Part shown: positions 8,230 through 16,046 of the stretch, piece after piece | How the letters are laid out: the number at the start of each line of letters is the position of its first letter | Numbering within the stretch: position 1 is the first letter of the stretch | Assembly (NCBI RefSeq): GCF_019090095.1 | Contig: NZ_JAGQFP010000001.1 | Span: 1,178,001-1,242,000 of the forward strand | Length of the DNA stretch: 64,000 nt | Reading direction: 5' to 3' | DNA from: Stutzerimonas stutzeri | Lineage (GTDB): Bacteria > Pseudomonadota > Gammaproteobacteria > Pseudomonadales > Pseudomonadaceae | Position numbers and translations under genes: made by a program | The notes under the pieces: generated by a model | What the model was told of the DNA's origin: nothing | The model's input: the letters and a program-made list of their open reading frames with translations, nothing else | Database searches by the model: none

Positions 8230-9447
8230 ATGAAAATCGCCATTGTTCATGACTGGCTGGTGACCTATGCGGGCGCCGAACGCGTGCTCGCCGGGTTGCT
8301 CGAGACCTGGCCGGAAGCCGACCTGTTCGCCGTGATCGACTTCCTCTCCGATGAAGATCGCGCCAGCCTCGGTGGTAAGCGCGCCACCACGACCTTCATC
8401 CAGCAGTTGCCCAAGGCGAAGACCCATTACCAGAAGTACCTGCCGCTGATGCCCTTGGCCATCGAGCAGCTCGACATGTCGGCGTACGACCTGGTGATTT
8501 CCAGCAGCCACGCCGTGGCCAAGGGAGTACTCACCGGGCCGAACCAGCTGCACATCAGCTACGTGCATTCGCCGATCCGCTATGCCTGGGATCTGCAGCA
8601 TCAGTACCTGCACGAGGCCAGCCTGGACCACGGCTTCAAAGCCAAGCTCGCGCGCATGCTGCTGCACTACATGCGGATGTGGGATCAGCGCACCGCGAGC
8701 GGCGTCGACGAGTTCATCGCCAACTCGCACTTCATCGGTCGACGCATCAACAAGAGCTATCGGCGCGAATCGACCGTGATCTACCCGCCTGTCGACACCC
8801 GCCAATTCACCCTCTACGCCGACAAGGAGGACTACTACCTCACCGCCTCGCGCATGGTGCCCTACAAGCGCATCCCGATGATCGTGGAAGCCTTTTCGCG
8901 GATGCCCGACAAGAAGCTGGTGGTGATCGGCACCGGACCGGAGATGGACAAGGCCAGGGAACTGGCCACCCCCAACGTGACACTGATGGGCTACCAGAAC
9001 TTCGCGGTGCTGCTGCATCACATGCAACGCGCGCGGGCCTTCGTTTTCGCCGCCGAGGAAGATTTCGGGATCGCCCCCATCGAGGCGCAGGCCTGCGGCA
9101 CGCCGGTGATCGCGTATGGCAGAGGGGGCGTACTGGAAACCGTGAGGGGAATCGACCACCCCGAACCCACCGGCGTGTTCTACCCCGAACAGACCCCCGA
9201 GTCGCTGATGGCTGCGGTCCAGGAGTTCGAAGCGGAAGCGCATCACATTCTGCCCAGCGTCTGTCGGGCCAGCGCGGAGCGTTTTTCAACCGAACGATTC
9301 AGGCAGGAGATTAAGTCTTTCGTCGATACTAGCGCCCGCGAAGTCATTTCGCTCCAAGGACAGGATGCGCTCTTGCATCGCCCAAGCGTAACCCCGGCCA
9401 GCGTCACCCCGGTCTACCCTGCGGCGGTTCCCATGAAGCATGCCTAA
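8230..9447 (+). CDS. Glycosyltransferase family 4 (WbaZ-like)
   Basis: A 405-residue GT4 enzyme. The N-terminus MKIAIVHDWLVTYAGAERVL is the hallmark of the WbaZ-like mannosyltransferase subgroup. Downstream are YVHSPIRYAWD, the second-domain entry YYLTASRMVPYKRIPMIVEA, and the donor-binding segment AEEDFGIAPIEAQACGTPV. The frame is open to 8176, but the ATG at 8230 is preceded by GAAAGG and begins exactly at the family start. It probably adds mannose or a related sugar to the repeat unit at the cytoplasmic face, though the donor is inferred only from the subgroup. The C-terminal 40 residues are variable and of low complexity. Confidence 0.92.
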   Translation: MKIAIVHDWLVTYAGAERVLAGLLETWPEADLFAVIDFLSDEDRASLGGKRATTTFIQQLPKAKTHYQKYLPLMPLAIEQLDMSAYDLVISSSHAVAKGVLTGPNQLHISYVHSPIRYAWDLQHQYLHEASLDHGFKAKLARMLLHYMRMWDQRTASGVDEFIANSHFIGRRINKSYRRESTVIYPPVDTRQFTLYADKEDYYLTASRMVPYKRIPMIVEAFSRMPDKKLVVIGTGPEMDKARELATPNVTLMGYQNFAVLLHHMQRARAFVFAAEEDFGIAPIEAQACGTPVIAYGRGGVLETVRGIDHPEPTGVFYPEQTPESLMAAVQEFEAEAHHILPSVCRASAERFSTERFRQEIKSFVDTSAREVISLQGQDALLHRPSVTPASVTPVYPAAVPMKHA

Positions 9448-9476
9448 ACAGCCCCACTCACTGCGAGGTTTCACGG

Positions 9477-9812
9477 ATGAACACAGCAACTGCCACTCAA
9501 CGAATCCAGACCTCCTGCGTATTAAGCTTTGCCTTGCTGATCAGCGGCACGACAGGTGCCGTCCACCTGGCCGAGCACGACGCCAACGGTTTTTCCCGGC
9601 AAGGGCACGCGAGTTTCACCGACGACACGTCCAGCTGCACCGCCAGTCAGGGCCCTCGGGTGATCATCTTCGATCAGGGTGCTCGCGCTAATGCAGGCCC
9701 CTGCCAGCGCACCGAATCGACCGCAGTCACAGTACCGACCGTGCGCCTGGCCAAACCGCTTTCGGGAGATCCGTACCTGCGCTCTGGCGACACCACCCGT
9801 TACTCGTTCTAA
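9477..9812 (+). CDS. Small secreted protein of unknown function
   Basis: A 111-residue protein I do not recognise. It begins MNTATATQRIQTSCVLSFAL, followed by a hydrophobic stretch consistent with a signal peptide cleaved around residue 27. The mature part has two cysteines (SCTASQ and GPCQR) that could form a disulfide and is rich in Thr, Ser, Asp and Arg. It lies between two glycosyltransferase genes, 29 nt after one and 25 nt before the next small gene, in the same orientation. A periplasmic or extracellular accessory role in polymer handling is the simplest reading but is inference. The ribosome site is weak (GCGAGG), so the call is moderate. Confidence 0.5.
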   Translation: MNTATATQRIQTSCVLSFALLISGTTGAVHLAEHDANGFSRQGHASFTDDTSSCTASQGPRVIIFDQGARANAGPCQRTESTAVTVPTVRLAKPLSGDPYLRSGDTTRYSF

Positions 9813-9837
9813 TTCCGTGACCCTCCCTGGAGGCGCA

Positions 9838-10056
9838 ATGAACAGTGCAGACCAAAACAGCCAAACGCTGGTTTACGCTGACGGTTATTCCTATACCGAA
9901 ATATTCCAGGCCCCGGAAATGCCTGGAGTGCCTGGCGGTACCCGGCTGATCAGCGTGTTCCACGCGTTCTTTACCTCAGACCACGACCGTGAAAACGAGA
10001 ACGCCGACCTCCTCGTAGCCGCTCCACCACTGACGGAACTCGCCGGCGGGATCTGA
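9838..10056 (+). CDS. Small cytoplasmic protein of unknown function (72 aa)
   Basis: A 72-residue frame beginning MNSADQNSQTLVYADGYSY, with no signal peptide or membrane segment and an acidic composition (SDHDRENENADLL). It is unlike anything I recognise. The start is supported by an excellent ribosome site: CTGGAGG six bases before the ATG. The same frame is open upstream to 9679, but that part lies inside the previous small gene and lacks a ribosome site. The site itself can pair within CCTCCCTGGAGG (9822-9833), which might modulate translation. Position between polysaccharide genes is the only functional hint. Confidence 0.5.
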   Translation: MNSADQNSQTLVYADGYSYTEIFQAPEMPGVPGGTRLISVFHAFFTSDHDRENENADLLVAAPPLTELAGGI

Positions 10057-10089
10057 ATCAGGCCCGTCCCGCGGCCGCTCGAACGCCTC

Positions 10090-10110
10090 GTCAGCGAACC
10101 CTTCGCTGAC
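10090..10110. promoter_or_regulatory. Perfect intercistronic palindrome (9-bp stem)
   Basis: GTCAGCGAA (10090-10098) and TTCGCTGAC (10102-10110) are exact inverse complements around a CCC loop. The hairpin ends 37 nt before the ATG of the GT2 gene, almost the same spacing as the palindrome at 8173-8196. No T-run follows, so it is not a typical intrinsic terminator. It could be an RNA processing, pausing or mRNA-stabilising element. Confidence 0.55.
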
Positions 10111-10147
10111 GCAACGGCCACCGCTTCGCTTCATACCGAGACATTCC

Positions 10148-11146
10148 ATGACCCCGAAAACGTCCGTGGTGACCGTCACCTACGGTGATCGGCTGCCTTA
10201 CCTTGCGCAATTGGTCGAACGCGCACTGGCGTTCGTCGAGATCACCGAGGTGATCATCGTCAGCAACGCCTCGTCAGCGCCGCTGGAGCAATTGCCAGCG
10301 CGCTGGCCGAACAAGGTCCGACTCATTCAACTGCAACACAACACCGGCTCGGCGAACGGCTATGCCGTCGCGCTGCAAGCCGCGTTGGCAGGCGGCGCCG
10401 ATTACATCTGGATGATGGATGACGACAACGCGCCGACTGCCGCGGCGGTGTCCATCCTGCATCGCGAGGTATCCCGTCTTGGCGGGCTGCTGGGCCCGGA
10501 CCGGGTCGCGGTGTTGGGCTACCGCGCGACCCAGCAAGCGGATATCGCCCAAGGTGTGCCGACGCGCTACCTGCTTCAGCCACGTTCCAGCTACTTCGGC
10601 TTTCACATCGCGCAGCTTCCTTACAAGCTTTGGCGGCGCCTGCCCGGGACGCGTCGCCCCGGCAAGCGACCCGTGAGCATCAGCCTGCCCTTCGCTCCGT
10701 ACGGCGGAATGCTCGCCCACCGCAGCTTGTACGAGCGCATCGGCGTCCCGCTCAAAGAGCTGGTGCTCTATGTCGACGACACTGAATACACCCGGCGCAT
10801 CACCGCCGGTGGCGGGCACCTGTTTCTGTTCACCGACGCGGTGATCGACGAGCTCGAGCAGTCCTGGAACATCAAGGCACGGACTCGCAACATCTACGAG
10901 ACCTTTCTGCTCGGCGACTCGGATTTCCGCGCCTACTACGCCGCGCGCAATCAAGCCTGGTTCGACAAGAACGTCTGGGCCGCCTCGCCTCGGCTGCATC
11001 GCCTGAACCGTTGGCTGTTTCTCACGCTGCTGCGCCTGATCGCCCGGCTACGCCATGCCCCGCAACGCCTGGCGCTCATCGAGCAAGCCATTCATGACGG
11101 CGAAAACGGCGCATTGGGCATGAGCAAGACCTTTCCGTTGCGCTGA
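10148..11146 (+). CDS. Glycosyltransferase family 2
   Basis: A 332-residue inverting glycosyltransferase of the GT-A fold. The N-terminus TSVVTVTYGDRLPYLAQLVE leads to the metal- and nucleotide-binding motif WMMDDDNAP at about residues 91-99. Further on, YVDDTEYTRRI resembles the acceptor and base region of galactofuranosyl- or rhamnosyl-transferase-like GT2 enzymes. It has no obvious membrane segments, so it is a peripheral cytoplasmic enzyme. It should add one sugar of the repeat unit. It is the last glycosyltransferase of the cluster, followed by an acyltransferase gene 49 nt downstream in the same orientation. Confidence 0.88.
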   Translation: MTPKTSVVTVTYGDRLPYLAQLVERALAFVEITEVIIVSNASSAPLEQLPARWPNKVRLIQLQHNTGSANGYAVALQAALAGGADYIWMMDDDNAPTAAAVSILHREVSRLGGLLGPDRVAVLGYRATQQADIAQGVPTRYLLQPRSSYFGFHIAQLPYKLWRRLPGTRRPGKRPVSISLPFAPYGGMLAHRSLYERIGVPLKELVLYVDDTEYTRRITAGGGHLFLFTDAVIDELEQSWNIKARTRNIYETFLLGDSDFRAYYAARNQAWFDKNVWAASPRLHRLNRWLFLTLLRLIARLRHAPQRLALIEQAIHDGENGALGMSKTFPLR

Positions 11147-11195
11147 CCGCTCCACCGGCCCGCGCCCCACCCGTCTCATCGAAGGCATTGCCCCT

Positions 11196-12251
11196 ATGGA
11201 TGTCGCTTCCCTACAACGTGACGCGAACAATTTCGACTTCCTGCGATTCGTCGCCGCCTGCGCCGTCGTCGTGGGTCACTGCTACTGGTTATCGGGCGCC
11301 GGTGCCAGCGAACCGATGCGGCTGTTCACCGGCTCGCTGGATACGGCTGACATCGCGGTGAACCTGTTCTTCGCGATGAGCGGTTTCCTCATCGCCGCGT
11401 CATGGATGAACAGCCGCAACGTGCTGAACTTCGCCGCCAAACGTGCGCTGCGCATATTCCCGGCGCTGTGCGTTTCGGTGCTGCTCACCGTGCTGATCGT
11501 CGGCCCGCTGGTGACCGGCCTGCCCCTGAAGGACTACCTGTTGCACAGCCAGACGGCGCGCTTTCTGGGCAACATGGCGTTGGTCACGCACTTTCATCTG
11601 CCCGAGGTGTTCACCACCAACCCGTTTCCAGACACGGTCAACGGGTCGGTCTGGACCTTGCCCTACGAGGTGCTGATGTACGCCTCGTTGATGCTGCTGG
11701 GGTTGATCGGTCTGATTGGCCGAGCCGCCACGCTGGCGGTGCCCTTGGCCCTGATGCTGGTTCACTTCTACCTGATACCTGGGCTCGGCCTGGAGAGCGA
11801 GGTACTGCGCAAGACGACGCGGCTGGGCATGTTCTTCTTCTTCGGCGCGACCCTGTATCTGTATCGCCGCGTCCTGCCGTGGAACTGGAAAGTGGCCCTG
11901 AGCCTGCTGGGGTTGTCCCTGCTCAGTGCAGGAACCGAGCTATGGCCGTACGTACACGTGCTGACGCTGCCCTACCTGACCATCTATCTGGCCCACTTGC
12001 CGATCCCGCGGCTGGCGGGATTCGGCCGGTATGGCGATTTCTCGTACGGTATCTACATCTTCAGCTTTCCGATCCAGCAATGGCTGATGCACGCCTTCGG
12101 CCCGCAGCTCTCGCTGGGCCTGTTCGTGGTGATCAGCCTGGTGGTGAGCATCGCCGTGGCCGTTCTGTCCTGGCATTTCGTCGAGCTGCCAGCGCTGCAG
12201 TTGAAGCGCTATCTGCCCCGAGTGCCCAGCCCTCTTGGCGAGGCCGGCTGA
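11196..12251 (+). CDS. Membrane acyltransferase (OafA/YrhL, acyltransferase 3 family)
   Basis: A 351-residue polytopic protein with about ten hydrophobic segments. The start NNFDFLRFVAACAVVVGHCY is the family signature, with the likely catalytic His in VVVGHCYW. Later, a FFFAMSGFLIAASW-type motif and NGSVWTLPYEVLMY match the family. These enzymes transfer acetyl or other acyl groups from the cytoplasm onto sugars at the periplasmic face, so this protein probably decorates the exopolysaccharide. It is the last gene of the + strand cluster and is convergent with the receiver protein gene 29 nt away. No T-rich terminator is visible in that gap. Confidence 0.9.
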   Translation: MDVASLQRDANNFDFLRFVAACAVVVGHCYWLSGAGASEPMRLFTGSLDTADIAVNLFFAMSGFLIAASWMNSRNVLNFAAKRALRIFPALCVSVLLTVLIVGPLVTGLPLKDYLLHSQTARFLGNMALVTHFHLPEVFTTNPFPDTVNGSVWTLPYEVLMYASLMLLGLIGLIGRAATLAVPLALMLVHFYLIPGLGLESEVLRKTTRLGMFFFFGATLYLYRRVLPWNWKVALSLLGLSLLSAGTELWPYVHVLTLPYLTIYLAHLPIPRLAGFGRYGDFSYGIYIFSFPIQQWLMHAFGPQLSLGLFVVISLVVSIAVAVLSWHFVELPALQLKRYLPRVPSPLGEAG

Positions 12252-12280
12252 ACCGCGCGCGTTGAATCGCGTGCACGGCT

Positions 12281-12700
12281 TCAGGTGTCGAGCGCGCCCG
12301 GCTCGGTGGTATCTGTATCTCTTCCGGTCAGTCGTCGAACGGCATCGATCAGCGGAGCGAGCCCGGTGCCTTTCGCCAGGAACTCACTGACCAGCTCGCG
12401 TCCCGGAATCTGTTGCGCCAGCGCAGCGCTCATCATCAGGATCGGAACGTCGTCATAGGCGGGGTTGCGGCGAATGGCCCGGACCATCTCGGCACCATCG
12501 AGCTCCGGCATCATGTAGTCGGTGACGATCAGCGCCGGTTTCTCCTGCTCGAGCATGCGCAAGCCCAGCGCTCCGTTACTCGCGGTAGCGACGCGATAGC
12601 CCTCGTCTTCGAGGATCATCACCATCAGTTTGCTCAGGCCGAGTTCGTCCTCGACCAGCAGCACAAGCGGCGCCAGCGCGTCCTGCCCTTGCCTAGACAT
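12281..12700 (-). CDS. Single-domain response regulator (receiver protein)
   Basis: A 139-residue protein consisting of one receiver domain: LVLLVEDELGLSKL supplies the acidic pocket and VTDYMMPELDG supplies the phospho-acceptor Asp61, with an MMSAAL switch segment after it. There is no output domain, so it probably signals by protein contact. The frame is open further upstream, but the ATG at 12700 overlaps the last 8 nt of the KaiC-like gene and starts just before the domain, so the two are translationally coupled. It is thus likely to work with the KaiC-like ATPase. The C-terminal 20 residues (Asp/Thr-rich) are outside the domain. Confidence 0.9.
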   Translation of the reverse strand: MSRQGQDALAPLVLLVEDELGLSKLMVMILEDEGYRVATASNGALGLRMLEQEKPALIVTDYMMPELDGAEMVRAIRRNPAYDDVPILMMSAALAQQIPGRELVSEFLAKGTGLAPLIDAVRRLTGRDTDTTEPGALDT

Positions 12701-14171
12701 CCTCGCCCCCTGGCGGCGCCTGGCGATGCGGCCGGCCAATCGCGACGCCTTCGGTATGCTCCATGCGCCGCCCCAGCCTGAAACCGCCCTCCCCCAGGGT
12801 GAACTCGAACACATAGGGTTCGAAGTCGCTCTCGCGCATCTTCAACACAGCCAGCGTTCGGTAGAGCCGCGACTCGAGTTCGGCATAGCGCAGCAGCAGG
12901 ATGTTCTCCGCGATGGCCGATACCGCCGGAAACTTCAGGCCGTTACTACCGCCCACTATTTCCGCCAACTCGGCGGTAAATACCGTCGTCACCCCTTCAC
13001 TGCGGAGAATGGCGGTCAGGGTGCTGAAGAAGCGACCGAGCCGATCGGAATCGATAGCCGCCTGCTTGAACGCATCGACGCCATCGATGAACAAGCGTTT
13101 GACCGCACGCCGACGGACCGCCGCGAGGATTTCTTCGGCCAACTGGTCCTGCAGCAGTTCGGTGGGCGATCGATGAAGCACTTCGACGACGCCGTCATCG
13201 ATCAGCCCATCGAGGTCCAGCCCCAAGGTGGCGGCGCGCCGGCGCAGGCGATGCGCATCCTCGTAGAAGCCAAAGACAAGGCCGGGCTCCTGCGCGGTGC
13301 TCTGGCAGATGAAGCTCAGGCCCAGGGTCGTCTTGCCGATGCCGGTCGGGCCAACCAGCAAGGTCGTCGAGGAGTACGGAATGCCGCCACGTATGATCCG
13401 ATCCAGCCCATCGGCCCCGGTACTCAGCCGCTGATCACGCATCGGCGCGGACGTCTGCTCGCCAGTGACGGCCTCCAGCCGCGGGAACACTCGGAACCCA
13501 TCGCTGGTGATGGACGTCATGTGCCGGCCGGAAATGAAATCGCTGCCGCGGAACTTGCGCACCTGCAGGTAGCGATAGGTGCGGAAATGGTCTTGTTCGC
13601 TGCCCAGGGTCAGCCAGCCATCGACCATGGTGAACTCCGGACTGCCGGCATCGCGCTTGCTGTTGGTCAGCAGCAAGATGGTGCAGCCGACGACGTCCGC
13701 GTAGACCGACAGGTCGTTGATGAATTCGCGAAACACCCGCTCCGAGGCGGCGTTTTCTTCCAGCGCGAAGAGCCCGTCGATCACGATCAAGGCAGGATTC
13801 TGGCGCTTGCCGTTGCGCGCCAGATAACGAAGGATGCCTTCCAGCCCATCCGTGCGCAGGATGTCGAAGGCACTCTCGTAGACCACCGAGGTCCCGGCGT
13901 AGCGGTTATCCATGAACGCCATGTTCTGCAGATGGCGCAACAGGCGATGATGCGTCTCGGCCAGCAAGGTGACGTACAGCGAGCGCTCCGCCCGGGCCGC
14001 CCAGCTATAGCAGATCTGGTTGGCCAGTATGGTCTTTCCCTCACCGGGCCCACCCTGAACGATGTACACCGCTCGCGGCAACAAGCCGCCGTTGAGCACC
14101 GCGTCGAGCCCTGGAACGCCCGTCGGCACATGGACAGGCCTCTTTGGCGATGAAGTATCGATATCGATCAC
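12693..14171 (-). CDS. KaiC-like double-domain ATPase
   Basis: A 492-residue protein with two RecA/KaiC domains. The first has VPTGVPGLDAVLNGGL and Walker A GGPGEGKT (residues 40-47). The second has STGADGLDRIIRGGIP and Walker A GPTGIGKT. The end (YRTLAVLKMRESDFEPYVFEF) is the KaiC-type closing segment. In the second domain the segment aligning by eye with the cyanobacterial phosphorylation loop reads AVSAIAENILLLRY, so a Ser is kept where Ser431 would be but Thr432 is Ala. The paired catalytic glutamates read YED in domain 2 and LAE in domain 1. It starts with GTG after GGATAG. Kai-type proteins in heterotrophs are linked to stress and signalling, and no kaiA or kaiB is present here. The receiver gene overlaps its end. 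Confidence 0.9.
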   Translation of the reverse strand: MIDIDTSSPKRPVHVPTGVPGLDAVLNGGLLPRAVYIVQGGPGEGKTILANQICYSWAARAERSLYVTLLAETHHRLLRHLQNMAFMDNRYAGTSVVYESAFDILRTDGLEGILRYLARNGKRQNPALIVIDGLFALEENAASERVFREFINDLSVYADVVGCTILLLTNSKRDAGSPEFTMVDGWLTLGSEQDHFRTYRYLQVRKFRGSDFISGRHMTSITSDGFRVFPRLEAVTGEQTSAPMRDQRLSTGADGLDRIIRGGIPYSSTTLLVGPTGIGKTTLGLSFICQSTAQEPGLVFGFYEDAHRLRRRAATLGLDLDGLIDDGVVEVLHRSPTELLQDQLAEEILAAVRRRAVKRLFIDGVDAFKQAAIDSDRLGRFFSTLTAILRSEGVTTVFTAELAEIVGGSNGLKFPAVSAIAENILLLRYAELESRLYRTLAVLKMRESDFEPYVFEFTLGEGGFRLGRRMEHTEGVAIGRPHRQAPPGGEDV

Positions 14172-14434
14172 AGCTGCTATCCGTTCAACTCAATGCCGCC
14201 ATCCTAACAAAAGGCGGGTGCGGTTACGGTCGCCGGCTCTTCAGCTTGGTCAGCGTTCGCGCGCGGACGTTCGGAACACGCCCCGGCAGCCCGTCGCCAG
14301 CGCCGCCCCAGCCTCACCACGGACTCATTCGACCCTGCTCGGTGGACGATTGATTCCCCGCCGCGCTGGAGCCCTTCACCCAAACCCCCTACCATGCACG
14401 TCGTTTCCCCATTTATGACCGGCAATCTGAGCGC

Positions 14435-16024
14435 ATGTCCTTTGCTTCACTGTTTCGCGTAGACCTGAGGCGACTGATCGTGGCGCTGGCTATCTTCAGC
14501 GGCCTGGTCACGCTGAGCATCAGCTTCTATTCGAGCTACCAAGTCCAGCGTGCATCGCTCATCGACAGCACGCTGGAAGCCAACCGCGCCTATGCCGCCA
14601 AGCTCGCGGTCGGCACCGAGGGCTTCTTCGCCACGCTGCAGCAACAGCTCAAGTACAGCGCCACAGTCCTCGCCGAACGGTTCGACGCCGATACGCTCGG
14701 CGAAGAGGTCGAACGACTGCGGCTGCAGACCGACAGTTTCAACAATGTCGTGGTCACCGATGCGAACGGCATCGTGCGGGCCGTTTCGCCGACGGGCCCG
14801 CCGCTGGTCGGCCATGTCCTGGACTCGCCCGGCGCCCGTGAAGCGCTGCGTGAGCGACGGCCTCTGATCAGCAACCCGTACGTCTCGGCGATCGGCACCC
14901 TGGTGATTTCCGTTTCGCAGCCGATCATCGACCAGCAAGGCACCTATCTCGGCTATATCGGCGGCATCATCAGCCTCAAGGAGCCGAATATCCTCAGCAG
15001 CATGCTCGGTGAGCATTTCTATAAAGACGGCTCCTACCTCTATGCTGTCGACCAGCGTCGGCGGTTGCTCTACCACCCCGATCCCCGACGCGTCGGCACC
15101 GTGGTGGGCGAAAACACCGTCATCGACCGCGTGATCAGCGGTGAATCAGGCAGCCAGCGGGTCACCAACAGCCTGGGCCAGGACATGCTGGCCGGCTTCG
15201 CGGCGGTACCGATCGCCCGCTGGGGCATCGTCGCGCAACGCCCAACCGCCGCAACCTTGCACCCGCTCGATGGCTTGATGCGGCAGGTGCTACGCCAAAC
15301 CACACCACTGGCCCTGCTGACGTTTCTCGGCGTCTGGTTGCTCTCGGGCCTGATCTCCCGGCCGCTCTGGCAGCTGGCCAAGAGCGCGGGCGAAATGGAC
15401 GCCGCCACCAGCGCGGAGCGCATTCAGCGAATTCGCTCCTGGTATTTCGAGGCCGCGCAGCTCAAGCGCGCCATGCAACTGGGCATCAACCTACTGCATC
15501 AACGTATCGGCAAACTGCACCTCGACGCGCAGACGGACCCGCTGACCGGCCTGTACAACCGCCGTGGCCTTTCACTCGCCCTGGAGGCCTTCGCGGCCGC
15601 CGACCACACCTTCGCAGTGGTCGCCCTGGACATCGATCATTTCAAACGCATCAACGATAACCACGGACACGACGTTGGCGACCAGGTCATTCGGCAGCTC
15701 GCGCAGCTGATGATCGCCTGCTCGCGAGACGCTGACATCCTCTGCCGAAGCGGCGGCGAGGAATTCCTGATGCTCTTGCCCAACACCAACACCGAATCAG
15801 CGTTGCGGGTTGCCGAACGTTTGCGCCTGTGCGTCGAGGACGAACAGATCGCGCCAGTGGGCCATATCACCATTTCCCTCGGCATCGCCGTCTGGCCCAG
15901 CCACCACAGCGACGTGCAACGCGTCCTCAAACTGGCCGATGGCGCCCTCTACCTGGCCAAGCAGCACGGCCGCAACCGTGCCGAGGTCGCCGACTTGCCT
16001 ACCGCTCCGGACGAGCGGCACTGA
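14435..16024 (+). CDS. Membrane diguanylate cyclase with periplasmic Cache-like sensor
   Basis: A 529-residue inner-membrane enzyme that makes cyclic di-GMP from two GTP. A first membrane segment (about residues 11-30) and a second (about 287-305, LALLTFLGVWLLSGLI) enclose a large periplasmic sensor resembling dCache_1 domains (for example NVVVTDANGIVRAVSPTG). The cytoplasmic GGDEF domain has an intact catalytic motif GGEEF at 440-444 and an inhibitory I-site RDAD at 431-434 with the usual five-residue spacing, so it should be active and product-inhibited. It is divergent from the KaiC-like gene across a 263-nt gap. Cyclic di-GMP could connect it with the neighbouring polysaccharide and Tad pilus genes, but that link is inference. 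Confidence 0.92.
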   Translation: MSFASLFRVDLRRLIVALAIFSGLVTLSISFYSSYQVQRASLIDSTLEANRAYAAKLAVGTEGFFATLQQQLKYSATVLAERFDADTLGEEVERLRLQTDSFNNVVVTDANGIVRAVSPTGPPLVGHVLDSPGAREALRERRPLISNPYVSAIGTLVISVSQPIIDQQGTYLGYIGGIISLKEPNILSSMLGEHFYKDGSYLYAVDQRRRLLYHPDPRRVGTVVGENTVIDRVISGESGSQRVTNSLGQDMLAGFAAVPIARWGIVAQRPTAATLHPLDGLMRQVLRQTTPLALLTFLGVWLLSGLISRPLWQLAKSAGEMDAATSAERIQRIRSWYFEAAQLKRAMQLGINLLHQRIGKLHLDAQTDPLTGLYNRRGLSLALEAFAAADHTFAVVALDIDHFKRINDNHGHDVGDQVIRQLAQLMIACSRDADILCRSGGEEFLMLLPNTNTESALRVAERLRLCVEDEQIAPVGHITISLGIAVWPSHHSDVQRVLKLADGALYLAKQHGRNRAEVADLPTAPDERH

Positions 16025-16046
16025 GCCGGCTATACGCGGGGCGCCT

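Noticed and set aside
12630..14153. A 507-codon + strand gene opposite the KaiC-like gene
   Set aside because: The KaiC-like protein has both Walker motifs and family ends. The opposing frame has none.
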